A stretch of DNA of 64,000 nt. Origin: Nocardiopsis terrae. GTDB taxonomy: Bacteria > Actinomycetota > Actinomycetes > Streptosporangiales > Streptosporangiaceae. The number at the start of each line of letters is the position of its first letter. Positions within the stretch are counted from its first letter, which is position 1. Positions 31,679 through 40,049 of this stretch are shown piece after piece. Below the pieces are notes generated by a model. It ran no database searches, was not told where the DNA came from, and worked only from the letters and a program-made list of their open reading frames with translations. The DNA lies in assembly GCF_014651695.1 (NCBI RefSeq), contig NZ_BMXJ01000009.1:1-64000 (forward strand), given 5' to 3'. Both the position numbers and the translations under genes were made by a program.

Positions 31679-32245
31679 TCAGCCACACAGCAGAACGCGT
31701 ACGAGCCTGTGGACCTCTGTGCTGGGGTCCGAACCGGGCGAAAGACGTTCGGCTCGTTCGAGGGCGTCCTGGAGTCCGTGCGCGAAATCATCGAACCGGG
31801 TGCTTCCCTTTCTCCAATTCGGCAGGAGGGACTTCAGCGTCTTCTCGGCCTTGGCTCCGCTCATGAGAGCAGCACGTTGGTCAGTGAGGTGCAGGAGGAG
31901 CCATGCCTCGAAGGTAGGAGTGGTGGGTGCTGTCCGAACACCGTCTCGGCGAGCCTCCTCGCAGAGCACGGCGACGTCGTCCCCGTCAGTGTCGAAGACT
32001 GCCCAGACTTCGGTGTAGCTGCTCCGTTCTGCTTCTTTGGCCGAACGGAGCACCCGCTCTCGCTGCGGGTGCTTCGCCTGACGGACGTGCACAGCATGGA
32101 TCTGGACACCGGGGTGCTTGCGCATTGAGTCGAAATAGCGCTTCTCGGTTTCGCCCTCGCAGACAACCAGGTAGATCCTGCGGCTTCGCTGTTCAGCGGG
32201 CTTTCTGCGCGCCAGATCACTCTGTCGTTTGGCACGTTTGCTCAC
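31679..32245 (-). CDS. RloB-family TOPRIM-like protein
   Basis: A 188-residue protein of the RloB family, found as the partner of RloA-type ATPases in defence contexts (related to AbiLii of the AbiL abortive-infection system). Its TOPRIM-like signature is VVCEGETEKRYF (Glu30-Glu34) and the acidic DxD motif FDTDGDD (Asp85, Asp87, Asp89), followed by TPTFEAWLLLHL. These are the metal-binding residues expected for a nuclease. The GTG at 32245 lies 9-10 bases after AAGG and overlaps the ATPase gene by 29 bases. GC content appears a little lower than in neighbouring genes, consistent with acquisition. Confidence 0.85.
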   Translation of the reverse strand: MSKRAKRQSDLARRKPAEQRSRRIYLVVCEGETEKRYFDSMRKHPGVQIHAVHVRQAKHPQRERVLRSAKEAERSSYTEVWAVFDTDGDDVAVLCEEARRDGVRTAPTTPTFEAWLLLHLTDQRAALMSGAKAEKTLKSLLPNWRKGSTRFDDFAHGLQDALERAERLSPGSDPSTEVHRLVRVLLCG

Positions 32246-33620
32246 CTAGGCACACCTTCCGGACCGAAGGTTCCCGCTTCGACGCCCCTTGGCTAAGGGC
32301 GTCTCGAAGAGTGGACTCATCGATGTCCGGGACCCCGCCATAGCGCCCCACCAGATACCGTCGGGCACGGTTGTCCTCGCCTCTCGGTCTGAAGTCGCTG
32401 AGAGGGTAGAGAGTGGTTCGTCCGTACGCTTCCTTCTCCACGAACCAGACATGATCTCGCAGGAGGACTCGCTCTCCCCGAATCTGTCCAAGCAGCGCGG
32501 CGTCATGACTGGTGAAGATGAGTTGCGCGCCGTGAGGGTTCCTCGTCACGTCCCGGAAAAGAGCGATCACCTGCGCGGAGAGGTGCGGGTGCAGGCTGGC
32601 GTCGATCTCGTCGACGACCAGAACGCCGCCAGCCTCAAGAACACTCTGGACCTCATAACCCAGCGCGGTGAGCGTACGGGTGCCCTGGGACTCTTCCTCC
32701 CAGGTGAAGGGGCGCACAGAGAGACCACCGTGGTGGAAGAGGAGCTCAGGGGGCCTTCCACTCGTCTGTGCGATCACTGCTGAGACAGCCGAAAGCCGTG
32801 AGAAATCACGGTCGCCACGCGCGACTCTCCTCGTTTCCTCCCTACGAAGATCCTCCCACTCCCCTGGTGGCACCACTCGCCCGTCCACGGCAAATGTCAC
32901 CCCTTCAACGTTCCCTGGCGACGTCTTCAGCACGACGGAGTGGACGCCGGTGTCAGCTGAGCGCAGAAGCTCACTGAGACGTACCAACTGTTCCTGGGTC
33001 ACCTGTCGCTCGGTCAACCACGCGGGAGGTCCCGAACTCCTCTCGGAGGCGAAGAACAACTCCTCGGAGAACCACCGGTACACCGGCTCCACCTCCTCGT
33101 TGGAGGCGCGTGCGGCGACCGTCAGAAAGAGGACGTTGGGGCCGGTGATGTCCTTGGCCCGGCGCAGCTTGGCGGGGGTGCTGTCACCGAACTCGAATTC
33201 CTCGCCGTCGCGCTCGAAGAGGACGCGCTTACGACGTTTCGGGTAGGTATACAGCCACTCCTCGAGCACCTGTTCGTCGTCGATGGCGAAGCCGTAGGTG
33301 TGACGAACCCCGGAGAGCATCAGGTCGACGACGAAGACGGAGGGGTCGGCAGCGGCTTCGGCGTCGAGCGCGAAGGGCTCCCGACGGATACCGCCTCCGG
33401 GTTCTCCGTGGTTCATGGACCAGCGCACGGTGTCCCGCATGAAGGAGAGCGCGTTGAGCAGGTTGGACTTTCCCGAAGCGTTGGCGCCGAAGATACCCGC
33501 GACGGTGATGGCCTCCCAGTCAGCGGACTCGGGGCGGGCGTCGTCATAGGTAGGGGTGAGGAGGAGCTGCTGTTCTTCACGGATGGACTTGTGGTTCTCC
33601 ACGCGGAAACTCAGCAACAT
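32217..33620 (-). CDS. RloA-like AAA-family ATPase
   Basis: A 467-residue ABC/SMC-like ATPase of the RloA/AbiLi type. It begins MLLSFRVENHKSIREEQQ, with Walker A GIFGANASGKSNLLN (45-53), a signature region QGTRTLTALGYEVQSVL, Walker B VLVVDEIDASLHPHLS, and the H-loop LIFTSHDAALL. GAGGGGAG precedes the ATG. It forms a two-gene operon with the RloB gene, whose start lies inside its 3' end. In AbiL-like systems both subunits are required and are thought to respond to phage infection; the mechanism is not established for this member. Confidence 0.87.
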   Translation of the reverse strand: MLLSFRVENHKSIREEQQLLLTPTYDDARPESADWEAITVAGIFGANASGKSNLLNALSFMRDTVRWSMNHGEPGGGIRREPFALDAEAAADPSVFVVDLMLSGVRHTYGFAIDDEQVLEEWLYTYPKRRKRVLFERDGEEFEFGDSTPAKLRRAKDITGPNVLFLTVAARASNEEVEPVYRWFSEELFFASERSSGPPAWLTERQVTQEQLVRLSELLRSADTGVHSVVLKTSPGNVEGVTFAVDGRVVPPGEWEDLRREETRRVARGDRDFSRLSAVSAVIAQTSGRPPELLFHHGGLSVRPFTWEEESQGTRTLTALGYEVQSVLEAGGVLVVDEIDASLHPHLSAQVIALFRDVTRNPHGAQLIFTSHDAALLGQIRGERVLLRDHVWFVEKEAYGRTTLYPLSDFRPRGEDNRARRYLVGRYGGVPDIDESTLRDALSQGASKREPSVRKVCLGEQTCQTTE

Positions 33621-33727
33621 AGCGGATTTCTCCCCTCATCAAGGGTGGCCCAGCCGCTCTTCGCGCGGGAAAACCACACACCCTCAGAGTGCCACAGGCC
33701 AATGGCCTCAAACCCGTGGCATACACA

Positions 33728-33754
33728 CGTGCCCCGCCTTCGCAGCGGGGCACG
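33728..33754. terminator. Hairpin terminator downstream of PAP2 gene
   Basis: Perfect 10-base arms CGTGCCCCGC (33728-33737) and GCGGGGCACG (33745-33754) with a 7-base loop, starting 11 bases past the PAP2 stop on the minus strand. It insulates the RloAB operon from read-through. Confidence 0.72.
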
Positions 33755-33764
33755 CTCCCGGGGG

Positions 33765-34430
33765 TCAGGCGCTGCTGTGGGCCTTCTCGCGGATCTGTTC
33801 GATCTCGGGACCGGGGCCGGGGGCCGCCCGGGCGCGGAGCAGGGGGCGGAGGCGGTCGTTCTCGGCGAGCCGGTCGACGAGGAAGGTCATCGGCCGGGCT
33901 GCCAGAAGGCAGACCAGGGTGGCGACGGCGGCGCCGACCAGGAGGCCGACGGTGACGTCATGCGGGTAGTGGACGCCGACGAGGACCCGGGAGAAAGCCT
34001 CCAGGGCGGCGAAGAGGACCGCGGCCACGGCGAAGCGGCGCCAGGCGATGATGACGGCGGCGGCCGCGGCTCCGGCGACGGCGGCGTGGTTGCTGGGGAA
34101 GGACCAGTCGCCGACGGGGTCGCAGGTGGCGATGGTGTTCAGGTCGGTCATGGCCTGGCAGGGGCGCAACTGCTGGAAGAACGACTTGACCGTCACGCTG
34201 GCGAAGTAGGCGATGACGGTGGCGACCGGGGCCAGGAGTGCCAGACCGACCAGGCGGGAACCGGCGGATCGGGCACGCCACCAGGCCATGAGGAAGAGGA
34301 ACGCGAAGACGCCGAGGAACAGGTCGGTGCCCCACTGGGCGGCGGTCCGCGCCCAGGGGTCGAGTCCGTCGGCGAACTCGATCACCGCACGTGACCAGGC
34401 GGCGCTGGTGGCGAAGATCTCGGAGACCAT
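33765..34430 (-). CDS. PAP2-superfamily membrane phosphatase
   Basis: A 221-residue integral membrane protein with about five or six helices and the three PAP2 motifs: KSFFQQLRP (Lys82-Pro90), PSNHA (112-116, usually PSGH) and SRVLVGVHYPHD (Ser147-Asp158). Such enzymes dephosphorylate lipid phosphates such as undecaprenyl pyrophosphate or phosphatidate. ATG 34430 is preferred because GGAGAGAG lies immediately upstream; the frame is open further to 34712. The N-for-G change in motif 2 is common in the family and need not abolish activity. Confidence 0.87.
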   Translation of the reverse strand: MVSEIFATSAAWSRAVIEFADGLDPWARTAAQWGTDLFLGVFAFLFLMAWWRARSAGSRLVGLALLAPVATVIAYFASVTVKSFFQQLRPCQAMTDLNTIATCDPVGDWSFPSNHAAVAGAAAAAVIIAWRRFAVAAVLFAALEAFSRVLVGVHYPHDVTVGLLVGAAVATLVCLLAARPMTFLVDRLAENDRLRPLLRARAAPGPGPEIEQIREKAHSSA

Positions 34431-34726
34431 CTCTCTCCATTGGGGTCGTACGGGGAGAAGGGTCGCTCGGGCAGCAGGGGGAGGGCCGGGCGACGCCCCG
34501 GTGACGGGACTCCCACGAATGAATGACGGGAAGGTCCTCATCCTGTCATCTGCCCGAGTCCGAAAGGGACGCGAAAGCGCGATCCCGACCGAAGAGACGG
34601 GGACCATCGACCAAAGAGACACGCGGCCCCGCTCGGAAGGCATCGTTCTACCAACAAGTAACTTTGGCCTGGTCCACCCGTTCCCTCCGCAGGGCCCCCG
34701 GGCCCTCCTCACAGACCGGAGCTGTC

Positions 34727-35209
34727 ATGGCCACGAACTTCACCACGGCGGACCTGATCGACGACCACGGCGACACCCTGCGCAGCTGCTCCACGCAGTT
34801 CCGGCAGTACGGAGGGCGCGAAGTGTTCTCCGGGCCGATCCGCACCGTCCGCTGCCACGAGGACAACGGGCTGGTCAAGCAGCTCCTCAACTCCCCCGGC
34901 GAGGGCGCCGTCCTGGTCGTGGACGGCAACGGGTCCCCGCGCAGCGCGTTGATGGGGGACATGATCGCCGAGGCCGCCGTGCGCAACGGCTGGGCCGGGG
35001 TGGTCATCAACGGCGCGGTCCGCGACACCGTCGCCCTGGGACGGCTGGAACTCGGGGTGAAGGCCCTCGGTTCCAACCCCCGCAAGTCCCTCAAGGACGG
35101 CGCCGGCCGCCAGGACGTCCCGGTCACCTTCGGCGACGTCACCTTCGTCCCGGGCGAGTGGCTCTACAGCGACCACGACGGCGTCGTCGTCAACGCCTCG
35201 AGGCTCTAG
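34727..35209 (+). CDS. rraA: RraA-family protein
   Basis: A 160-residue RraA/HMG-aldolase family protein. Motifs are TTADLIDDHGD, VVDGNGSPRSALMGDMIAEAAVRNGWAG and GAVRDTVALG. In E. coli RraA inhibits RNase E; other members are 4-hydroxy-4-methyl-2-oxoglutarate aldolases needing the D-x20-R-D metal site, of which RD is visible here in VINGAVRDT. Which role applies is uncertain. The ATG is at the usual family N-terminus. A short hairpin follows the stop at 35213. Confidence 0.9.
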   Translation: MATNFTTADLIDDHGDTLRSCSTQFRQYGGREVFSGPIRTVRCHEDNGLVKQLLNSPGEGAVLVVDGNGSPRSALMGDMIAEAAVRNGWAGVVINGAVRDTVALGRLELGVKALGSNPRKSLKDGAGRQDVPVTFGDVTFVPGEWLYSDHDGVVVNASRL

Positions 35210-35212
35210 TCC

Positions 35213-35229
35213 GTCCGCGTTTCGCGGAC
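35213..35229. terminator. Short hairpin after rraA
   Basis: GTCCGCG (35213-35219), TTT loop, CGCGGAC (35223-35229): a perfect 7-bp stem 3 bases after the rraA stop. It is a plausible weak terminator or processing hairpin before the exchanger gene. Confidence 0.5.
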
Positions 35230-35298
35230 AACGGGACCCGCGGCCGACGTACAGCCGGACGCGACGTAGCAGCACAGCGACACGATCGAAGGGTTCGC

Positions 35299-36477
35299 GT
35301 GAACGTACTGGTGATCCTCGCTCTGGTGGCGGGATTCGTTCTGTTGGTGGCCGGAGGTGAGTCACTCGTCCGCGGCGCGGGTTCGCTGGCGCGGACCCTG
35401 GGGATGTCCTCGCTGGTCGTGGGTCTAACCGTGGTGTCATTCACGACCTCGGCCCCGGAGCTGGCGGTCAGCACCGACGCCGCGCTCTCGGGGTATCCGG
35501 GGCTGGCCGTGGGCAACGTCGTGGGCAGCAACATCGCCAACATCCTGCTGGTGCTCGGGGCGTCGGCGGTGTTCGCCCCCCTGGCGGTCGGCTCCCAGGT
35601 CGTCCGCGCCGACATCCCGGTGATGGCGGCGCTGTCGGTGGCGGTGCTCCTGATGGCCCTGGACGGGAACCTGGGCCGGTTCGAGGGTGCTCTGCTGTTC
35701 GCGGTCCTGCTGGTCTACGTCACCGTGACGGTGCTCGTCTCCCGACGGCGGTCGGCGCCCGCTCCGGTCTCCGTCCGGGTGGGCGCCGACGGCTCCGGCC
35801 CGGATACGGGCGGGCCGTCCCGGGCCGCCCCGAAGACGAAGTCGGTCCTGCGCGACCTGGTGCTCGTGGTCCTGGGCACGGGCCTGCTGGTGGCGGGGGC
35901 ACGGCTGCTGGTCCACGGGGCCAGCGCGATCGCCACGGCGCTGGGGGTGAGCGACCTGCTGATCGGGCTGACCGTGGTGGCGGTCGGCACGTCCCTGCCC
36001 GAACTGGTGACCTGCGTCGTCGCGGTCATGCGGGGCGAACGCGACATGGCGGTGGGCAACATCGTGGGCAGCAACGTGTTCAACATCGGCGCGGTCCTGG
36101 GAATCACCGCCATGGTGTCCCCCGTGGGGATCGCCGTCGCCCCGGCGGCCCTGCGCTTCGACCTGCCGATCATGGTGGCGGTGGCACTCGTGCTGCTGCC
36201 CGTAGCCGTGACCGGGCTGGGCGTGGCCCGTTGGGAGGGCGCGCTGCTCGTCGGCTTCTACGCGGCCTACATCACCTACCTCGTCGTGCAGGCCACCGAC
36301 CACGCGTTCCTGGAGCCCTTCAGCGCCGCGATGCTGTGGTTCGTCATCCCGATCACCGCGGTGTGGCTGGTGGCGGTGATGGTCTACGAACTGAGCGCCC
36401 ACCGCCGCGAACGAACGCGGGAGCCGAGCGACCCGGAGGCGGCCCTCAGACCGCGAACTCCTCGCTGGCGTCGCTGA
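35299..36477 (+). CDS. Calcium/sodium (cation) antiporter, YrbG-type
   Basis: A 392-residue CaCA-superfamily exchanger with two homologous halves. Each has the alpha-repeat: TTSAPELAVSTDAALSG with VGNVVGSNIANILLVLG in the first half, and GTSLPELVTCVVAVMRG with VGNIVGSNVFNIGAVLG in the second. About ten hydrophobic helices are visible with a hydrophilic loop at residues 145-185. The first repeat reads TTSAPE rather than GTSAPE. The GTG start follows GAAGGG. The C-terminal tail overlaps the convergent prim-pol gene by 32 bases. It likely exports Ca2+ or another cation. Confidence 0.88.
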   Translation: MNVLVILALVAGFVLLVAGGESLVRGAGSLARTLGMSSLVVGLTVVSFTTSAPELAVSTDAALSGYPGLAVGNVVGSNIANILLVLGASAVFAPLAVGSQVVRADIPVMAALSVAVLLMALDGNLGRFEGALLFAVLLVYVTVTVLVSRRRSAPAPVSVRVGADGSGPDTGGPSRAAPKTKSVLRDLVLVVLGTGLLVAGARLLVHGASAIATALGVSDLLIGLTVVAVGTSLPELVTCVVAVMRGERDMAVGNIVGSNVFNIGAVLGITAMVSPVGIAVAPAALRFDLPIMVAVALVLLPVAVTGLGVARWEGALLVGFYAAYITYLVVQATDHAFLEPFSAAMLWFVIPITAVWLVAVMVYELSAHRRERTREPSDPEAALRPRTPRWRR

Positions 36478-37096
36478 GGATATCCAGGACCGCGATGGGG
36501 TCGGGGAGCACCACCGCCCCCTCGACGTCGCGCGGGGTCCGGATCCAGGTGACGTGTCCGCCGGAGGGCAGGGCGGAGGGCGCACCGAGGACGAAGCTGT
36601 CCCGGCAGTGCCAGCGCAGGCCGGGCATCTCCTCGACGGCCTCGGGGACGCAGTCCAGATGGCAGGACCACCACTCGTCCTCGTCCGTCGGGGAGCGGGT
36701 GGCGACGAAGAACAGGTAACGCGAGTCCAGGGAGGCGACCGGGCCCGCCGGGACTCCCGCGCGTCCCATCCTGGCCAGGGCCATCACACCGGCCTCGCGG
36801 GGTACGTCCAGGACGTCGAAGACGCGGCCGGTGGGAAGCACGATGTTGGTCTGCGGGCTCGCCGTCCACCACCGGCGGATCGTCTCCGCGTCGGTGCTGG
36901 CCTCCACCCCCCAGGCCGCGGTGACCGGGTGGGCGGCCGGGTCGGGACAGCCCATCCGGTCGCACGTACACGCCCGGTCCCCGCCCGGGGCCGCTCCCCG
37001 GACCACGGGCCAGCCCAGGCCCGCGTAGCGCAGCGCCGACTCCAGCATGCTGTCCGTAGCGTGGCGTCGTTTCCGTCGGTACAGCACGTCGGCCAT
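36446..37096 (-). CDS. Stand-alone bifunctional primase/polymerase (prim-pol) N-terminal-like domain protein
   Basis: A 216-residue protein resembling the N-terminal prim-pol domain of plasmid and phage replication proteins: ALRYAGLGWPVVRGAAPGGDRACTCDRMGCPDPAAHPVTAAWG, IRRWWTASPQTNIVLPTG and the strand VFDVLDVPREAGVMALARM. The usual catalytic DxD at the third motif reads DVLDVP, so catalytic competence is doubtful. No helicase domain follows, as is typical of the short chromosomal actinobacterial versions. ATG 37096 has GGGGAG 7 bases upstream. It lies downstream of hemB on the same strand and its 3' end overlaps the convergent antiporter gene. Confidence 0.75.
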   Translation of the reverse strand: MADVLYRRKRRHATDSMLESALRYAGLGWPVVRGAAPGGDRACTCDRMGCPDPAAHPVTAAWGVEASTDAETIRRWWTASPQTNIVLPTGRVFDVLDVPREAGVMALARMGRAGVPAGPVASLDSRYLFFVATRSPTDEDEWWSCHLDCVPEAVEEMPGLRWHCRDSFVLGAPSALPSGGHVTWIRTPRDVEGAVVLPDPIAVLDILSDASEEFAV

Positions 37097-37184
37097 CAAG
37101 ACTCCCCGGTCGTCATCGGTGCGGGCGCGGCCGGCCGGTTGGCCCAGCGCCCGGCGGCCGCGACCGGGACGGGGCCTGGTCGCG

Positions 37185-38183
37185 TCAGCGAAGCAGTCGG
37201 GCCGCCTCGGTGGCCCAGTACGTGAGGATCTGTTCGGCCCCCGCGCGCCGGTAGGAGGTCAGGGTCTCCAGGATCGCCCGCTCCCGGTCCAGCCACCCCT
37301 TCTCGGCCGCCGCCTCGATCATCGCGTACTCACCGCTCACCTGGTAGGCCGACACGGGTACGGGGGAGGACTCGGCGACCTTGGCGACCACGTCGAGATA
37401 GGCCAGACCCGGTTTGACCATAACCATGTCGGCGCCCTCGGCCACGTCCAGGGCCACCTCGCGCAGGGACTCGCGGACGTTGGCCGGGTCCTGCTGGTAG
37501 CCGGACCGGTCACCGAACTGAGGCGCGCCCTCGGCCGCCTCGCGGAAGGGGCCGTAGAACACGGAGGCGTACTTGGCCGCGTAGGCCAGGATCGGCACGT
37601 GCGGGAACCCCGCCCGGTCCAGGGCAGCGCGGATCGCCCCGACCTGGCCGTCCATCATGCCGCTGGGCGCGACCACGGCGGCTCCGGCCTCTGCCTGGGC
37701 GACGGCGACGGACGCGTACCGCTCCAGGGTGAGGTCGTTGTCGACGTGCCCGCTCTCCTCCAGCGGCCCGCAGTGGCCGTGGTCGGTGTACTCGCACAGG
37801 CACAGGTCGGCCATCACCACGATGTCGTCGCCGACCTCGGCGGACAACTCGCGCAGGGCCACCTGGACGACACCGTCCGGGTCGTCGGCCTGCGACCCCA
37901 CGCCGTCCTTGTGCTCGGGGATCCCGAACAGCATCAGTCCGCCGACCCCCGCCTCGACCGCCTCACGGGCGGCCTTGCGCAGGCTCTCCCGGGTGTGCTG
38001 CACCTGGCCGGGCATCGAGGAGATCGCCACCGGCTCGGTGAGCCCCTCCTTGACGAACAGCGGCAGGATGAGGTTCTCCGGGAGCACCCGGGTCTGCGCG
38101 ACCAGACGGCGCAGCGCCGGCCCTCGACGCAGGCGGCGCGGCCGGGCGATGGGGAACTCGGCGTCGTGTCTGGCAGCGGTCAT
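37185..38183 (-). CDS. hemB: Delta-aminolevulinic acid dehydratase (porphobilinogen synthase)
   Basis: A 332-residue enzyme condensing two 5-aminolevulinates to porphobilinogen. It has the zinc-site cluster ADLCLCEYTDHGHCG (three cysteines), catalytic-lysine regions YAAKYASVFYGPFR and MVMVKPGLAYLDVV, and YQVSGEYAMI. ATG 38183 is the normal N-terminus; the frame remains open upstream into the hemD region. It is the last of the rex-hemA-hemC-hemD-hemB order, 41 bases after the hemD stop. Confidence 0.95.
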   Translation of the reverse strand: MTAARHDAEFPIARPRRLRRGPALRRLVAQTRVLPENLILPLFVKEGLTEPVAISSMPGQVQHTRESLRKAAREAVEAGVGGLMLFGIPEHKDGVGSQADDPDGVVQVALRELSAEVGDDIVVMADLCLCEYTDHGHCGPLEESGHVDNDLTLERYASVAVAQAEAGAAVVAPSGMMDGQVGAIRAALDRAGFPHVPILAYAAKYASVFYGPFREAAEGAPQFGDRSGYQQDPANVRESLREVALDVAEGADMVMVKPGLAYLDVVAKVAESSPVPVSAYQVSGEYAMIEAAAEKGWLDRERAILETLTSYRRAGAEQILTYWATEAARLLR

Positions 38184-38224
38184 CTCGGGGCTCCCGGGTG
38201 TTCGGGGTGGTCGGGGTGGTCGGG

Positions 38225-39916
38225 TCAGAGCTTGCGGCGGCGGCCGCGGCGCTTCTGGCTGGGTTTGAGGACGGGCTTGCCCGCCTCGATCGCCTCCCTG
38301 CGCTTGGCCGCACCGTACTCCGAAAGCGCCTCGGCGAGGGCGGAAACCGAGGCTTTCGGTGCCACGACGTCGACGCGCAGGCCGAACTCGATCGCGGTCT
38401 TCTCGGTCTCCGGGCCGATCACGGCGATGGCGGTGGTGTTGTGCGGCTTGCCCGCGATCCCCACCAGGTTGCGCACCGTGGACGAGGACGTGAAGAGCAC
38501 GGCGTCGAAGCCGCCGCCCTTGATCGCCTCGCGGACCGGCTGGGGCGGGGGCGCGGCGCGCACGGTGCGGTAGGCCGTGACGTCGTCGATCTCCCAACCC
38601 AGGTCGGTGAGCCCGGCGGCAAGGGTCTCGGTGGCGATGTCGGCGCGCGGCAGCAGGACCCGCTCGATGGGGTCGATCTCGGCGTCGTAGGGCGGCCAGA
38701 CCTCCACCAGCCCCTTACTGGACTGGACCTCCTCCGGGGGCTCCAGGTCGGGCTGGATGCCGAAGTCCCGCACGGCCCGCGCGGTGGCCTCGCCGACCAC
38801 GGCGACCTTGACCCCGGCGAAGGCCCGGGCGTCCAGACCGTAGGACTCCAGGCGCTCGCGGATGGCGCGGACGGCGTTCACGGAGGTGAAGGCGACCCAC
38901 TGGTAGCGGCCGGTCACCAGGCCGCGGACGGCGCGCTCCATCTGCTGCGGGGTGCGCGGCGGTTCCACCGAGATGGTGGGCACCTCCTCGGGCACCGCCC
39001 CGTAACCCCGCAGTTGGTCGGAGAGGGCCGCGGCCTGCTCCTTGGTGCGGGGCACCAGGACGCGCCAGCCGAACAGCGGCCGGGTCTCGTACCAGGAGAG
39101 TTCGGGCTGGCGGGCCACCGGGGCGCCGACGATCATCGTCGCGGGCGCAGTGACGTGGTGGTTCTTCGCGTCGGTGGACTTGAGTTCGGCGACCAGGCGG
39201 GCCAGCGTCGAGGTGACGGTGGTCTGCCTGGTGGTGCCTCCGGCCCGTACCACCGCCACGGGGGTGGTGGCGGGGCGCCCGCCCGCGACGAGGGTCTTGC
39301 ACACCACGTCGAGCCCGGGCCCCTGGTGCTCGGGGGCCTCCCCCGCGGGGGCGTCCGCGCCCAGGATGACCAGGGGTGCGTCGCTGGCGGCGGCCTCCTG
39401 CCAGTCGACCTCCGCGTCTCCGTGGGGGCGGGCGTGCAGGACGCGCACCTCGGCCTGGCCGTCGGTGAGCAGGGAGATTCCCCCGAAGGTCGGGACGGAG
39501 GTGATCGAGGAGACGCCCGGGGCGACCTCGACCTCCACCCCGGCCTCCTTGCAGGCGGCGACCAGTTCGGCGCCGCGGCAGCCGAAGAAGGGGTCCCCCG
39601 AGTAGAGGCGCACGACACGCTGCCCGTCTCGGGCGCGGGTGACGGCGAGGGTGTTGATGTCCCCGCCGCACTCGGCGGCCTCCACCACGGTGACGTCCGG
39701 TGAGCAGTGGGAGAGCAGTTCCTGGCGGAAGCCGGCGAGTTCCTCGGCGGCGGGCTCGCGCAGGGTGATGACCACGTCGGCGCGGCGCAGCAGCTCGGCG
39801 CCGCGCAGGGTCAGCAGGTCGGCCCCGCCCGGACCGGAACCGACCAGGGCGACGTGACCGGACCCGCGCGCGCGGCGACGCGGTTCCTCCGGCTGGGGGC
39901 TGGCGTTGGCGTTCAC
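38225..39916 (-). CDS. hemD: Bifunctional uroporphyrinogen-III methyltransferase / uroporphyrinogen-III synthase
   Basis: A 563-residue fusion. The N-terminal half (about 15-265) is a SUMT/CobA methyltransferase: VALVGSGPGGADLLTLRGAE, RLYSGDPFFGCRGAEL, PGVSSITSVPTFGG. The C-terminal half (about 280-550) is HemD, cyclising hydroxymethylbilane to uroporphyrinogen III: QWVAFTSVNAVRAI and FTSSSTVRNLVG. The fusion links haem and sirohaem/B12 branches and is common in actinomycetes. GTG 39916 follows GAGGAG. It belongs to the rex-hem operon. Confidence 0.93.
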   Translation of the reverse strand: MNANASPQPEEPRRRARGSGHVALVGSGPGGADLLTLRGAELLRRADVVITLREPAAEELAGFRQELLSHCSPDVTVVEAAECGGDINTLAVTRARDGQRVVRLYSGDPFFGCRGAELVAACKEAGVEVEVAPGVSSITSVPTFGGISLLTDGQAEVRVLHARPHGDAEVDWQEAAASDAPLVILGADAPAGEAPEHQGPGLDVVCKTLVAGGRPATTPVAVVRAGGTTRQTTVTSTLARLVAELKSTDAKNHHVTAPATMIVGAPVARQPELSWYETRPLFGWRVLVPRTKEQAAALSDQLRGYGAVPEEVPTISVEPPRTPQQMERAVRGLVTGRYQWVAFTSVNAVRAIRERLESYGLDARAFAGVKVAVVGEATARAVRDFGIQPDLEPPEEVQSSKGLVEVWPPYDAEIDPIERVLLPRADIATETLAAGLTDLGWEIDDVTAYRTVRAAPPPQPVREAIKGGGFDAVLFTSSSTVRNLVGIAGKPHNTTAIAVIGPETEKTAIEFGLRVDVVAPKASVSALAEALSEYGAAKRREAIEAGKPVLKPSQKRRGRRRKL

Positions 39917-40049
39917 GTACTCGCTCCTCGTGTGTGGGTCGCCTGTGCCCCGGGACGCGGACTCCGGGGCGGTGACGGTGCGGCGGGGGCGACCCGCTCT
40001 GGTGTTCCCCCGTGCGGCTGAGGTGCTGCCCGGGCCGTTCTCCGGCTGT

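Noticed and set aside
33300..34394. 364-codon plus-strand frame antisense to the RloA and PAP2 genes
   Set aside because: Gly/Asp/Glu-rich shadow spanning two recognised genes on the other strand.
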